Shown piece after piece: positions 17,201-24,546 of a stretch of DNA of 64,000 bases. Where the stretch lies: assembly GCF_014773485.1 (NCBI RefSeq), contig NZ_JACXBP010000007.1, positions 1 through 64,000 of the forward strand, written 5' to 3'. Within the stretch, counting starts at the first letter, position 1, and each line of letters opens with the position of its first letter. This stretch comes from Erwinia aphidicola (GTDB taxonomy: Bacteria > Pseudomonadota > Gammaproteobacteria > Enterobacterales > Enterobacteriaceae). A program made the position numbers and the translations under genes. The notes beneath the pieces were generated by a model. It did not search any database. It was given only the letters and a program-made list of their open reading frames with translations, and had not been told where the DNA came from.

Positions 17201-19791
17201 ACCACGGCCAGCACAGTGGGCAACAGCAGCACGATAGCCAGCACCGCAAGCCAGTACAGGGGGTTAGGTACCAGCAGGAAAGCGCAAAACAGCAGCGTAA
17301 GAAATGCCGGAGCTGCCAGGCTGCGGCGTAGATTATCGAATAACTTCCAGCGTGACAGGGTGGTGAGAGGGTTAGGCTCGCGCGAGCCATCGGCCCGGGT
17401 CACGCGCAGCTTCAGCCAGTTGAGGAGCTGCCAGTCGCCGCGGATCCAGCGCGTGCGCCTGGCGACATCCGTCAGGTAGTTGACCGGGTACTGCTCATAC
17501 AGCAGCACCTCGCTCAGCAAGCCGGAGCGGGCGTAGCACCCCTCAAGCAGGTCATGGCTCAGCACCAGATTTTCCGGGCCAATGTTGCAGGTTGCCTGCG
17601 CGAAAACATCCACATCATAGATCCCTTTACCGACAAACGTCCCTTCGCCAAACAGATCCTGATAAATATCCGAGGACATCATCGAGTAGGGATCGTTGCC
17701 CGGTACGCTGCTGCAGATCGCCGCGTAGCGCCCCTGACCGTGGCGCGGCATCTCTTCCGCCAGCCCCGGCTGTAAAATGCCATAGCCTTTCACCACCCGG
17801 CGTTGCTGCGCATCGTAAACCGGGTGGTTGAGCGGGTGGGCCATGGTCGCGACCAGCTTGTGTGCGGTGTCGCGCGGCAGCACCGTATCGCTGTCCAGCG
17901 TGATGACATATTTGATCGGCGCGGGTAGCGCTTTTTCATTGCCGGTAATAGAGGAGAACTGCGTGCCGGGCTGCCGCAGCCAGCTGTTAAGCATCGCCAG
18001 CTTGCCGCGTTTGCGTTCATAGCCCATCCAGACGCCCTGCTGAGGGTTCCACGTGGGGGAGCGGTGCAGCAGGTAGAAAAGGGGCGTTTCACGCGCGTAG
18101 CGGCGGTTAAGATTTTGTAGCTGTGCGCTAGCCCACTGCAGCAGAGCGTCATTCTCCGGCGTGCTTTCAGACGGGGAATCGTGAAAATCGCTGAGCAGCG
18201 CAAAATAGAGGTTGGCGCTGGGATTACCGAGATAGCAGACCTCAAGGCTGCTGAGCAGCGCGTCAATCGATTTACGGCTGCCCAGCAGGCAGGGAATGGC
18301 TATCAGCGTACTGGCGGCAGGCGGGATGCCGCTGGCGTAGTCCATGCGCGGCAGTGGCATCGGGGTGCGAAAACGCGTGGTCATTTCGCCCAGCAGTTGC
18401 AGCACCAGCTGGCTGATTACCAGCGCCAGCGGCAGAGCCAGCAGCCATAGCGTCCAGCTCATTCCGTGCTGGGCAGTGCGCTGCAGCACCGCGGCGCTAA
18501 CGGCCATGGTCAGCAGGCTGAGGCTACCGAGCCAGGAGAGCAGCGGCACCTGATTGAACCGATGGCGCAGCTGGGTGACTCCGCTGGTGTTGGCCGTCAG
18601 CACTTTTTCCAGCACCTGGCGTTCTTCGCCTATCAGATAGTGACCAATATGCTGCGGTGGCGAAGCGCCGCTGGCCGCCTGCGACAGCGCCAGCACCTGA
18701 CGCGTGACGTCCAGCTCGCTGAAACGACTGTTGCGCGCCAGCCGCTCAATCACATGCCGGTAATGGTCGCGGGTATCAAAATGCATCTGGGGATAAATCG
18801 CGGCGGGATCCTGCCTGAGCAGCTGCTCCACCAGGCTGGCAGACTCGCAAAAATCTGCCCAGTCGGTTTCGCTCAGCAGGCGCAAACCGGCAATGCTGTT
18901 GCTGACCGAAAGCTGGCTGGTGGCCAGCTGCTGGTTGAAGCGGTTGATCATGACATCGGTCGTCATGCCACTTTCGGCCAGGCTCTGCTCGGCCCAGGTC
19001 AGCGGCAGCGCCAGTAAACTGCCGCGCCCCTGCAGCCTGCGCACCAGCTCGGCGACGAAAGCACTGCTCAACGGCGGGCGCGAGCGGGCCATATCGGCGA
19101 TCACCAGCACCAGGTCAGCGGGGGTGGCCTCGGCGCAGGCAATCAGTTTATTCACCCACGAGTCTGCCAGGTTGCGCTCTTTTTGTGCCTGAGCAACCTC
19201 GCTGCTGATGCGGCGCAGGTTCTCAATCAGCGCCAGGCGCAGCATGCCGGGTAGCGCCCACAGCTCGCCCAGCGTCAGCGGCGTAACCCGCTGATAGGCC
19301 ATAATATAGCCGGTTAAGCTGCCGACATCCCAGCGCCCGTCACCGTGAGCAATCGCTTCGGCGGCGATATCATAGATCCTGGGGCAGGAGTGCGGAGCTG
19401 AGAGCACGGGCAACCCTTTACCAAAATTCTTGGGTAAATGGTGGCGCACCATGCGGATCTGCTCCTCAATCAGATAGTAGTTATCCAGCAGCCATTCGCC
19501 CGCCGGGGCCATGCTGGCCTTCTCTGCGTCATTGAGTAAAAAGCAGTTGTGGGTAATCACCGCCTCGTTATTGCCCAGTCGTTTGAGCAAATAGTACGGC
19601 TGAGTTTTTGGCGACAATCGGTGTGAGCGGGCGAGCTTTTGCCCGTAAAGCTCCATTTGCAGCGCAGAAAAAATTTCCGCCTTCAGGGGAGGGTCATTGG
19701 CAGGGGAGACGTCTGCCTGCAAGGGTTTATTTGATCTGCTGGCTATGTTCGCAAACACGTTTGTCAGCCACGATTTAAAATTTATTTTCAT
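11197..19791 (-). CDS. Cyclic beta-1,2-glucan synthase homologue (GT84-GH94), 2864 residues
   Basis: A very large inner-membrane polysaccharide synthase of the NdvB/ChvB/Cgs type. The order is: N-terminal region (about 1-410); two membrane segments (about 415-475); a GT84 transferase domain (about 530-830) with TLDSDTVLP carrying the DxD motif, SHDLLEG and RTRWIRGDWQ; several membrane segments (about 840-1010); a glycoamylase-like domain around 1300-1520 (GLGLKRGLAEDMVIAPYATF, GEYGFYEALDFTPSR); and two GH94 sugar-binding/linker regions before the phosphorylase-like domain (about 2350-2790) with GDWNDGMN near 2544 and GGQYTHGAIWAV. In Brucella and rhizobia such proteins make cyclic periplasmic glucans that act in osmoadaptation and host interaction. 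The Enterobacterales homologues are little studied, so product and ring size are inferred. Confidence 0.9.
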   Translation of the reverse strand: MKINFKSWLTNVFANIASRSNKPLQADVSPANDPPLKAEIFSALQMELYGQKLARSHRLSPKTQPYYLLKRLGNNEAVITHNCFLLNDAEKASMAPAGEWLLDNYYLIEEQIRMVRHHLPKNFGKGLPVLSAPHSCPRIYDIAAEAIAHGDGRWDVGSLTGYIMAYQRVTPLTLGELWALPGMLRLALIENLRRISSEVAQAQKERNLADSWVNKLIACAEATPADLVLVIADMARSRPPLSSAFVAELVRRLQGRGSLLALPLTWAEQSLAESGMTTDVMINRFNQQLATSQLSVSNSIAGLRLLSETDWADFCESASLVEQLLRQDPAAIYPQMHFDTRDHYRHVIERLARNSRFSELDVTRQVLALSQAASGASPPQHIGHYLIGEERQVLEKVLTANTSGVTQLRHRFNQVPLLSWLGSLSLLTMAVSAAVLQRTAQHGMSWTLWLLALPLALVISQLVLQLLGEMTTRFRTPMPLPRMDYASGIPPAASTLIAIPCLLGSRKSIDALLSSLEVCYLGNPSANLYFALLSDFHDSPSESTPENDALLQWASAQLQNLNRRYARETPLFYLLHRSPTWNPQQGVWMGYERKRGKLAMLNSWLRQPGTQFSSITGNEKALPAPIKYVITLDSDTVLPRDTAHKLVATMAHPLNHPVYDAQQRRVVKGYGILQPGLAEEMPRHGQGRYAAICSSVPGNDPYSMMSSDIYQDLFGEGTFVGKGIYDVDVFAQATCNIGPENLVLSHDLLEGCYARSGLLSEVLLYEQYPVNYLTDVARRTRWIRGDWQLLNWLKLRVTRADGSREPNPLTTLSRWKLFDNLRRSLAAPAFLTLLFCAFLLVPNPLYWLAVLAIVLLLPTVLAVVLDLVMSNRPLLSRVSAVLKGTWLRLLRIGLNFITLPHEAGYSLHAIALTLWRLAITRRNLNQWVSADHSAVGNPASPLAFYRSMWLNVVAGLLLILLSALQAPALLSLALPAGLLWCLAPLLLCWLSRPAELSAPALSSDHQMLLRQSSREIWAFFETFTCADDNWLPPDNYQEQPHAMIAHRTSPTNIGLSLMANLTAMDFGYIPGTEVLRRVTLTLDTLDKMEHYRGHLFNWYDTLTLLPLNPRYVSSVDSGNMAGHLLTLSAGLGQLRHQPIIDIGQMLAGLKDTLAILETCWGAHAPTTLRLLQKHLVDAAQLSPALLQDELKKMRKLSARLEGMSQQENNGVSRWTRLLHAQLTRFCQVWSSLLGWLPPDWRAAGLPSLAWLSQADTLQPDSPPLSAIVQARMQLAIISELELRLNAHARMDFVFLYSDVNHQLSVGYHCDNSTLDHSHYDLFPSEIRLTTFLTIATNQLPLKSWYALGRLFTTIDNNTALMSWSGSMFEYLMPNLVMPIYPGSLLAAMSLSAVNGQIDWGKKRGVPWGISESGYYAFDVAQNYQYHAFGVPGLGLKRGLAEDMVIAPYATFLALMVSPQKACENLALLAKSGARGEYGFYEALDFTPSRQASGQRFAVVRSWMAHHQGMAFQAISHLLHNAPMTDRFMSVAAFQSGRLLLQERVPDAVELYSPRRHFEAQAGALLPVHYLPREFNDVNSPLPEVQLLSNAHYHLMLTQAGGGYSRWRDLALTRWHSDGTCDNSGPCCYIRDVESGELWNTTWQPLGAPADRYRASFTDAGVVFTRTQGTLEIKTQIVVSPEDDIELRRVTLLNRGRKARSVELTTYAEVVLAPAASDRAHPAFSNLFVQTELLTEDEAILCQRRPRSPDEVTPCLFHMMVVHGRTQQTASFETDRAIFLGRGNDTANAAMSRYSGPLSNSAGAVLDPIMAVRQPVTLLPGQSVTVDIVYGVTESRALSIQLLEKYRDQPIADRVFELAWSHSQIALRQINANEDDAKLFNRLASAVLFPSPELRAGAEILSRNRRGQSGLWGWAISGDLPIVILSVTRAENTPLITTFVQAHQYLRMKGLLMDLVILNDGPGGYQQLLQNQIMSLVAAGAEASLIDKSGGIFVRDGQHLSPEDRLLLLSVARVVIDDRAGGLKEQLKLRMQPVTAAAQPLVIQTDLPANQHLQWQPETDDLLFFNGRGGFSPDGREYQILLDEQDPTPAPWSNVIANDSFGSVISEAGQAYSWFENAHEYRLTPWENDPVSDRSGEAFYLRDEESGHFWSPTALPARGQGLYLSRHGFGYSVFHHRETGLDSELTVLVAVDAPVKLAILTVSNNSGRIRKISATGYVEWTLGETRSKSAMHIMTQPAGVAAGCGVLATNFYGSNGSERTSFFAVSGVHCSLTGDRRAFLGRNGTQRAPAALTQHMLSGTTGVGLDPCAAVQSATTLIDGDQRTFIFVLGTGQTPAEAEGLIARFISEGAARHELEIVHQHWHRLLDKITVTTPDPSVDLLVNGWLLYQTLSSRIMARSGYYQSGGAYGFRDQLQDTLALAHAAPERLRQQIVLCASRQYLAGDVQHWWHPPLGNGVRTRCSDDYLWLPLAMCHYVSVTGDSALLQQPVSYIESRPLRPEEESVYQQPTITPLEETLWQHGVKAIRHGLRFGPHGLPLMGAGDWNDGMNLVGIEGKGESVWLGFFLFTVLQRFAALADRIQQPDVALLCREQADLLQKNLHASGWDGKWYRRGYFDNGAPLGSQLSPACQIDAIAQSWAVLSGAGSADRCAQAMRSLDELLVDGDNGLIKLLTPPFDGLGPNPGYIQGYVPGVRENGGQYTHGAIWAVMAFAQMGNSERAWQLWSMINPVNHSLNADAVARYKVEPYVMAADVYSVAPHNGRGGWSWYTGSAGWAYRLLTESLLGITREGDKLSIRPLLPAAWPEVMIAYQHGSSHYRITVRRCDGESSLCLDGTPQPYGDIELIDDGREHRVDIHSGAHSSAEG

Positions 19792-19914
19792 AATTTTGCT
19801 CTTCAGGCGAAACAGACGCAGGGGAGCAGTGGTGAAAGAGGTAGAGAAACGTTTTTTGAAATGGGACGACGTTATAGTTTCAGCAGCTGCCGCAGCGAGA
19901 GGAGTAGTTAAGAA

Positions 19915-20079
19915 TTAATGGGGTACGACAAAAAGCGATTTACAGGAGGGGCAGAGTAAGGTCTGATTCTGCCTGATTTTACTCGCCGCATGGGACGACT
20001 TATGCCCGCAAATGGGACAAATCGCTGTGGTGGTCGTGGCTTTATTTATGCGTTTCAACGCATCATCTAAAAAAGACAT
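19915..20079 (-). CDS. Small zinc-ribbon protein, YnfU-like
   Basis: A 54-residue protein beginning MSFLDDALKRINKATTTTAI with two Cys pairs, CPICGH and CPSC, about 22 residues apart, the pattern of a single zinc ribbon. It ends KSLFVVPH and stops with TAA. It resembles small YnfU-type zinc-binding proteins of enterobacteria, an assignment from memory of the family pattern. The start is well supported: GGAGGA lies eight bases before the ATG. It begins 21 bases downstream of the 87-residue protein gene on the same strand, and the glucan synthase gene starts about 120 bases further on. The function is unknown. Confidence 0.75.
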   Translation of the reverse strand: MSFLDDALKRINKATTTTAICPICGHKSSHAASKIRQNQTLLCPSCKSLFVVPH

Positions 20080-20100
20080 GGAATTGTTCCTCCGACGCGT

Positions 20101-20364
20101 TTATTTTCTGATGTTCAGAATGCTCTTTAATGACTTTCTATACTCTTTAGTCCAGCCGTTATAAATGTCAGTTAGCGACTCCAGATCGGTTCCTGCCGCC
20201 ACATGGCGAATAAACAGTCTTGCCTCGCTCTCATTGCGATCGTAGACATAAAGGTTGGCCCATGAATCCACCATCGCTTTTTTCCCATCGACGACAATCT
20301 TAGCGTGGTCGAAATTAATCAATGGCCATTGTGCTAACTGCGAGAAAAAATGTTTCTTTTCCAT
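20101..20364 (-). CDS. Conserved-looking 87-residue protein of unknown function
   Basis: Starts MEKKHFFSQLAQWPLINFDH and ends SILNIRK. It is mixed and charged with no signal peptide, no membrane segment and no cysteine motif. Phrases such as KIVVDGKKAMVDSWANLYVY and ARLFIRHVAAGTDLESL suggest a small alpha/beta cytoplasmic domain. GGTGG lies shortly before the ATG. The zinc-ribbon gene follows after 21 bases on the same strand, so the two probably form an operon. I do not recognise the family. Confidence 0.6.
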   Translation of the reverse strand: MEKKHFFSQLAQWPLINFDHAKIVVDGKKAMVDSWANLYVYDRNESEARLFIRHVAAGTDLESLTDIYNGWTKEYRKSLKSILNIRK

Positions 20365-20629
20365 AAGCCACCGTTAATTGTGTAGATATTAAGAAAGGAA
20401 CAGGAAAGGTTATTTATTGTGCATAGCGACTATATACCTAACCATTGACACTGTCCTGCGTGGGGTCACCAGTTTACTAATAACCTCTGCAGACGAGGTA
20501 GATTCTGTCATTACCTCGTTTTAACCATGCTAAAGCTGCGGATTCAGCACAACTGCGAGGCCATAACCTGGCTGCCGTGCAAAATTCCAATCGGTTGATA
20601 CACTTACAGGAAACGAACCGGGAGGAATA

Positions 20630-21607
20630 ATGAAATTAGGCTTTGCCTGCAAATACCTTAATGCTGACTTACAGCAGCCGTACCCTTTTAAATCACCCAC
20701 GCGCAAGCGTTTTCTTAGCCTGGATCAGGACAAGCGCCGTGAGCTGCTGCTGTCGTGTGCCAGCCATAACCTGTCGCAGCTGGCGCACATATTTAGCGAG
20801 CTGGCGCAGCTGCCGCACCAGTTAAGAATGATGCGTATCGGCAGCGATCTGCTGCCGCTGTTTACCGTTCCCGAAGCGCAGGAGCCGTACCAAAGCCTGC
20901 TGCCTGACTTATTGCCTCTGTTCGCGCATGCCGGTGCGCTGGCAAAAGAAGCGGATATCAGGCTGTCGTTTCATCCGGGCCAGTATACGGTTCTGGCTTC
21001 GGAAACGCCGGAGGTGGTGGACAGGGCGCTGGTGGACATTGAGTATCATGCGCTGTGCGCCAGATTGCTGGGTTATGGCCGTGAGTTTCAGGATTTCAAG
21101 ATCAATATCCATATGAACGGGCGCGCCGGTTTTGCCGGGTTCAAAGCCGCCTTTGAGCGGCTCAGCCCGGAAGCCAGGCTGATGCTGACGGTGGAAAATG
21201 ATGAGGTTTCCTGCTCGCTGGATGATGTTTTGCAGGCCAGAGATCTCTGCCCGATCGTGTTAGATATCCACCATCACTGGGTGAAGGAGAATCAGTTTAT
21301 ACAGCCCGACGATGCGCGCATCGCACTGGTCAAAGAGTCCTGGCGCGGGGTACGGCCGGTGCTGCACTACTCGATTTCTCAGGAGGGATTGATTCCCGAG
21401 CAGGGGTTCCCCGATCAGGAGTCGCTGGGGCTGTCAAAAATGAAGCTGCGGGCGCATTCAGACTACTACTTTAACGACACCCTGAACGACTGGGCATTGT
21501 CGTTTAGCGATTTCGATATTATGTGCGAAGTGAAAATGAAAAATATCGCCAGCGCAAAGCTGTTGCGGGTCGGGCATGCCCGACCCCTACGGGTAAATAG
21601 CGTTTAA
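20630..21607 (+). CDS. uvsE: UV-damage endonuclease (UvdE/UvsE family) with palindrome-encoded tail
   Basis: A TIM-barrel endonuclease that nicks DNA 5' to UV photoproducts and other lesions, using metal ions. Family blocks include MKLGFACKYL, MRIGSDLLPLF, LSFHPGQYTVLASE (metal-type His), NIHMNGRAGF, LTVENDE, LDIHHHW and HYSISQE. GGGAGGA lies shortly before ATG 20630. The catalytic core ends near MCEVKMKNIASAKLL. The last residues, RVGHARPLRVNSV, are read from a dispersed palindrome (GGGTCGGGCATGCCCGACCC) that overlaps the 3' end, as in ampR. Its TAA overlaps the TAA of the convergent flavin-reductase gene by four bases. No LexA box was found upstream. Confidence 0.9.
   Translation: MKLGFACKYLNADLQQPYPFKSPTRKRFLSLDQDKRRELLLSCASHNLSQLAHIFSELAQLPHQLRMMRIGSDLLPLFTVPEAQEPYQSLLPDLLPLFAHAGALAKEADIRLSFHPGQYTVLASETPEVVDRALVDIEYHALCARLLGYGREFQDFKINIHMNGRAGFAGFKAAFERLSPEARLMLTVENDEVSCSLDDVLQARDLCPIVLDIHHHWVKENQFIQPDDARIALVKESWRGVRPVLHYSISQEGLIPEQGFPDQESLGLSKMKLRAHSDYYFNDTLNDWALSFSDFDIMCEVKMKNIASAKLLRVGHARPLRVNSV
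21567..21590. repeat. Dispersed palindrome in the uvsE 3' end
   Basis: GGGTCGGGCATGCCCGACCC followed by CTAC is a perfect 20-bp palindrome. It is translated as part of the UV endonuclease C-terminal tail. Confidence 0.85.
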
Positions 21608-22260
21608 TCGTGACGTTCGCGCGCTTCCCACTCGGCAGGCGTGAGAGTTTTAATATCAAACTGATCGCGGGTGCGGGTGTAAGTATGCCCGCCCATTCGA
21701 CCCACTGCGTCCATCAACTGCTGGTCGATGTGCAGGTTCTCCAGGTTGACCGCGTCACTACGCACGTAGACACCAAGCACTTCGCCAAGGATGATTTCGC
21801 GCGCCGGGCCAACCTGTAACGTAGTGTGGCGGCGGCACTCCAGGGCGGCAGGGGCCGAGAGAATACGCGGGCTGCGCACCATCTTGCCCGCAGTGGTTTC
21901 TAGCCCGGCGAGGCTCATTTCATCCACTTCCGGGCCGAATTTAATCGCGCAGACCTCCATCTGCTCAACCAGCGCATCGTCAACGATATGCACGGTAAAC
22001 TCCCCGGTTTCGCGGATATTACGCGCGGTATCCTTAAAGCGCATATCCGCGTAGTTTTCCACACCAATCGCCACAATCGCCGGATCGTGGGTCAGCACGT
22101 TAAAAAAGCTGAATGGGCCGGCGCTGGGCTGGCCTTCCTTGCTCAGCGTCGTGACCAGCGCGATAGGGCGCGGGATCACAGTGCCGATCAATAGCTTGTA
22201 GCGGTCGCGCTCCCCCAGCTCGGCAAAGTCAAAATAGCTATGCCCTGGCATCGTTTTCAT
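21604..22260 (-). CDS. Flavin reductase-like domain protein (DIM6/NTAB type)
   Basis: A 218-residue FMN-binding split-barrel protein. YKLLIGTVIPRPIALVTTLS, SAGPFSFFNVLTHDPAIVAI and DTARNIRETGEFTVHIV are the usual FMN-site blocks of the family that includes flavin reductases partnering monooxygenases. I chose ATG 22260: it starts one base after the TGA of the hydrolase gene and has GGAG seven bases upstream. A further in-frame ATG lies at 22278 inside that gene. It is the last gene of the leftward operon that also carries the hydrolase and ABC transporter. No flavin-dependent monooxygenase is encoded in the cluster, so its partner, or whether it acts as an oxidoreductase itself, is unclear. 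Confidence 0.85.
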   Translation of the reverse strand: MKTMPGHSYFDFAELGERDRYKLLIGTVIPRPIALVTTLSKEGQPSAGPFSFFNVLTHDPAIVAIGVENYADMRFKDTARNIRETGEFTVHIVDDALVEQMEVCAIKFGPEVDEMSLAGLETTAGKMVRSPRILSAPAALECRRHTTLQVGPAREIILGEVLGVYVRSDAVNLENLHIDQQLMDAVGRMGGHTYTRTRDQFDIKTLTPAEWEARERHD

Positions 22261-22261
22261 C

Positions 22262-23686
22262 TCAGGCTCCGGCGGCAATGCGGTGAGTTTCCAGCGGGGT
22301 GTGGCGGCTCAGGTTTTCAAAGCCCTCTTTGGTCACCACATACATATCGCCAATATTACAGCCTGCTGACAGCGGCTCCAGCCACTGGGTATGCATCACA
22401 AATACCATCCCTTCTTCCAGACGATCGTAGTTGTGCGAGGAGATATTAAAGCTGTTCTGCCCCCCCGCCATCCCCACGGAGTGACCGAGGTTCGGGTTAT
22501 GCGGCCCGTGCGTTGCCGGGTAAACATGCATCAGTCTGCGGCCCTGAGCTTCATAATCCGCATCCGGCACATACTGCTGCGGGATGCGCCTGGCGGACCC
22601 GTCCGGCATTGGCGACCAGTTGTACGGCATGGTGCGCGCCTCCGGGGAGGCCAGCAACCCGGCTTCAATCATTGGCGCAAAAGCGGCGTTATTGATATCG
22701 CGCATCAGCGCGCCGGGCTTAATCAGCTTCTCGGCATTTTTCACCCCTGCAGTACAGGCATCCAGCACCAACTGCTGGCGCCCGGTGATCTCGCCGACGG
22801 CGATCATGCGTGCGGTCTGCGCAGTATAACCCCGCCAGGTGACGTTGGAGATATACAGGTTGATCAGGTCGCCCGGGCGCACCACATGGCCGTAAGGTTT
22901 GCCGCAGTGAGTGCCAAACTGGTTAATGCCAATCTGGTAGCCGTCGCCGGTTTCGCCGCCAAACGCCATCTGCGCCGCGGTGAAAGCCGCAAAGATTTCG
23001 TAATCGGTAACGCCCGGTTTGGCCACGTGCCAGGCGGCCTGTGTGCCGATGCCGATCAGCTGCGCGGCGGCGCGGAACATCTCAATTTCGCGCGGGGAGC
23101 GCACCTTCTGCAGGCGATCAAGGATGGCGTTATCGGCAATAAATTTGCTGCCCGGCAGCATCGACTCCACGGCAGCCCAGAAGGTCAATGAAGTGCGGTC
23201 GCCGATTTTTCCGATCTGCGCTTTTGCCAGACCAAGATCGCTCAGCAGCTGCGCGCACTTCTCGGCAGTTTTCATCACCGAGTCACCCGGGCGGTCGGCG
23301 TATTCACGTCCGATCGGACCAATCTGCCAAATCTCGTCAACCAGCAGCGGCTCGCCGCCCGGAGGCAGCAGCACCGACTGAGTGAAGAAGGAGAGCAGCA
23401 CCAGCGCTTTGTCAGCATCGGTCGGGATAATCAGCACGCCTTCGCGCATCCAGTCACAGATATAGCGCAGATAGTGATTCGAGGCGTGGAACCAGCCCAC
23501 GCTGCCGACATGAACGATAATCGCATCATGCCCGGCTTCCACCGCCTGGCGGCGGATTTTGCGCAGCCGCTCTTCAAACTCTTCAAGCGGCAGCGGCAGC
23601 GGAGCCGAGAAGTCGAAATCCGGTTTAAAGTCCGCCAGCAGGGCGCCGATACGATAGCCTGGCGCCTGAGTCGCATGAGTCTTCAT
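22262..23686 (-). CDS. M24-fold hydrolase without metal ligands (creatinase-like)
   Basis: A 474-residue protein with the creatinase/aminopeptidase P 'pita-bread' architecture: an N-terminal domain (about 1-200) and a C-terminal M24 domain. Against the aminopeptidase P motif DGGCEYKGYAGD the protein reads ISNVTWRGYTAQ, so both metal Asp residues become Ile279 and Gln290. The later metal Glu positions also look replaced (GMVFVMHTQW for GMVxTxEPG; CNIGDMYVVT for VRIEDxVLVT). Creatinase itself works without metal, using a His in the same fold; candidate His residues lie in GTHCGKPYGH. The start ATG 23686 has AAGGA six bases upstream; ATG 23692 is too close to it. The gene lies between the transporter and the flavin reductase. 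The substrate is unknown; a small C-N bond compound fits the context. Confidence 0.82.
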   Translation of the reverse strand: MKTHATQAPGYRIGALLADFKPDFDFSAPLPLPLEEFEERLRKIRRQAVEAGHDAIIVHVGSVGWFHASNHYLRYICDWMREGVLIIPTDADKALVLLSFFTQSVLLPPGGEPLLVDEIWQIGPIGREYADRPGDSVMKTAEKCAQLLSDLGLAKAQIGKIGDRTSLTFWAAVESMLPGSKFIADNAILDRLQKVRSPREIEMFRAAAQLIGIGTQAAWHVAKPGVTDYEIFAAFTAAQMAFGGETGDGYQIGINQFGTHCGKPYGHVVRPGDLINLYISNVTWRGYTAQTARMIAVGEITGRQQLVLDACTAGVKNAEKLIKPGALMRDINNAAFAPMIEAGLLASPEARTMPYNWSPMPDGSARRIPQQYVPDADYEAQGRRLMHVYPATHGPHNPNLGHSVGMAGGQNSFNISSHNYDRLEEGMVFVMHTQWLEPLSAGCNIGDMYVVTKEGFENLSRHTPLETHRIAAGA

Positions 23687-23715
23687 AGTCATTCCTTGTG
23701 TTTCTTTTGATAAAG

Positions 23716-24546
23716 TTAAGATGCCTGCGGGCGCGGGGCCAGAACACGCCGGGCGACCAGCATGCCGAGCAGGGTTATCGCAATCAAAATGCCGGAGATA
23801 GCCGCGACGCGTACGTCAAGGGACTCCTCGATCATCGCGAACATGCGTAGCGGCAGAACCGTGGTGCTGGCATCAGCGAGGAACAGAGAAACGGTGACGT
23901 TATCCAGTGACTGGATAAACACCAGGAACGCCCCCGCCATAATGCCGGGCATCAGCAGCGGCAGCGTGACGCGGCGCAGGGTCATAAACCAGCTGGCCCC
24001 CATCGTGGTTGAGGCTTCTGCCAGCGACGGATTAATGCCCTGCGCCACCACCGATGCGGCGCGGTACATCAGCGGGCCAAATACCACTACGTGGCCAACC
24101 ACGTTCAGCCACAGCGAAGGCTGGAAGCCGATAAAGTTGGCGACAATCAGCGCCGCCAGGCCATAAACCAGGCTCGGCAGCACCAGCGGGGCGAGCAGCA
24201 GTGGCTCGATGGTACTGACGCTGCGTCGCTTCATACGCGTCATACCGATGGTGGCAGGCACCGCAAACAGTATGGCGCCGAGTACCGCCAGCGCGGCGAT
24301 TTTGAACGAGTTCCAGGCGGCAATTTGCTCGGTGGTCGAGCGCACCGGGTCAAGCAGCGCCTCATACCAGCGCAGCGAAAAGCCCTGCGGGGGATATTTC
24401 AGCGTCTGCCCGGAGGTAAACGACATCATCACCGCAATGACGATCGGCGCCACCAAATAGATCACACACAGCGTACCGAAGCCATAAACAAACAGCTTGT
24501 ACAGCAGGGCCGGAAGCGGGTTTTCGCGACGTTCAAACATGGCCAT
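23716..24546 (-). CDS. ABC transporter permease, PotC type
   Basis: A 276-residue inner-membrane permease with about six hydrophobic segments. The binding-protein-dependent transport signature (EAA loop) reads EASTTMGASWFMTLRRVTLP. GFSLRWYEALLDP is typical of PotC-like subunits of polyamine/opine importers. ATG 24546 is preceded by GGAGG at five bases, so it is preferred to ATG 24540; the start overlaps the end of the companion permease gene by 14 bases. It is the fourth transporter component in the operon order ATPase, binding protein, permease, permease, followed by the hydrolase. Confidence 0.9.
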   Translation of the reverse strand: MAMFERRENPLPALLYKLFVYGFGTLCVIYLVAPIVIAVMMSFTSGQTLKYPPQGFSLRWYEALLDPVRSTTEQIAAWNSFKIAALAVLGAILFAVPATIGMTRMKRRSVSTIEPLLLAPLVLPSLVYGLAALIVANFIGFQPSLWLNVVGHVVVFGPLMYRAASVVAQGINPSLAEASTTMGASWFMTLRRVTLPLLMPGIMAGAFLVFIQSLDNVTVSLFLADASTTVLPLRMFAMIEESLDVRVAAISGILIAITLLGMLVARRVLAPRPQAS

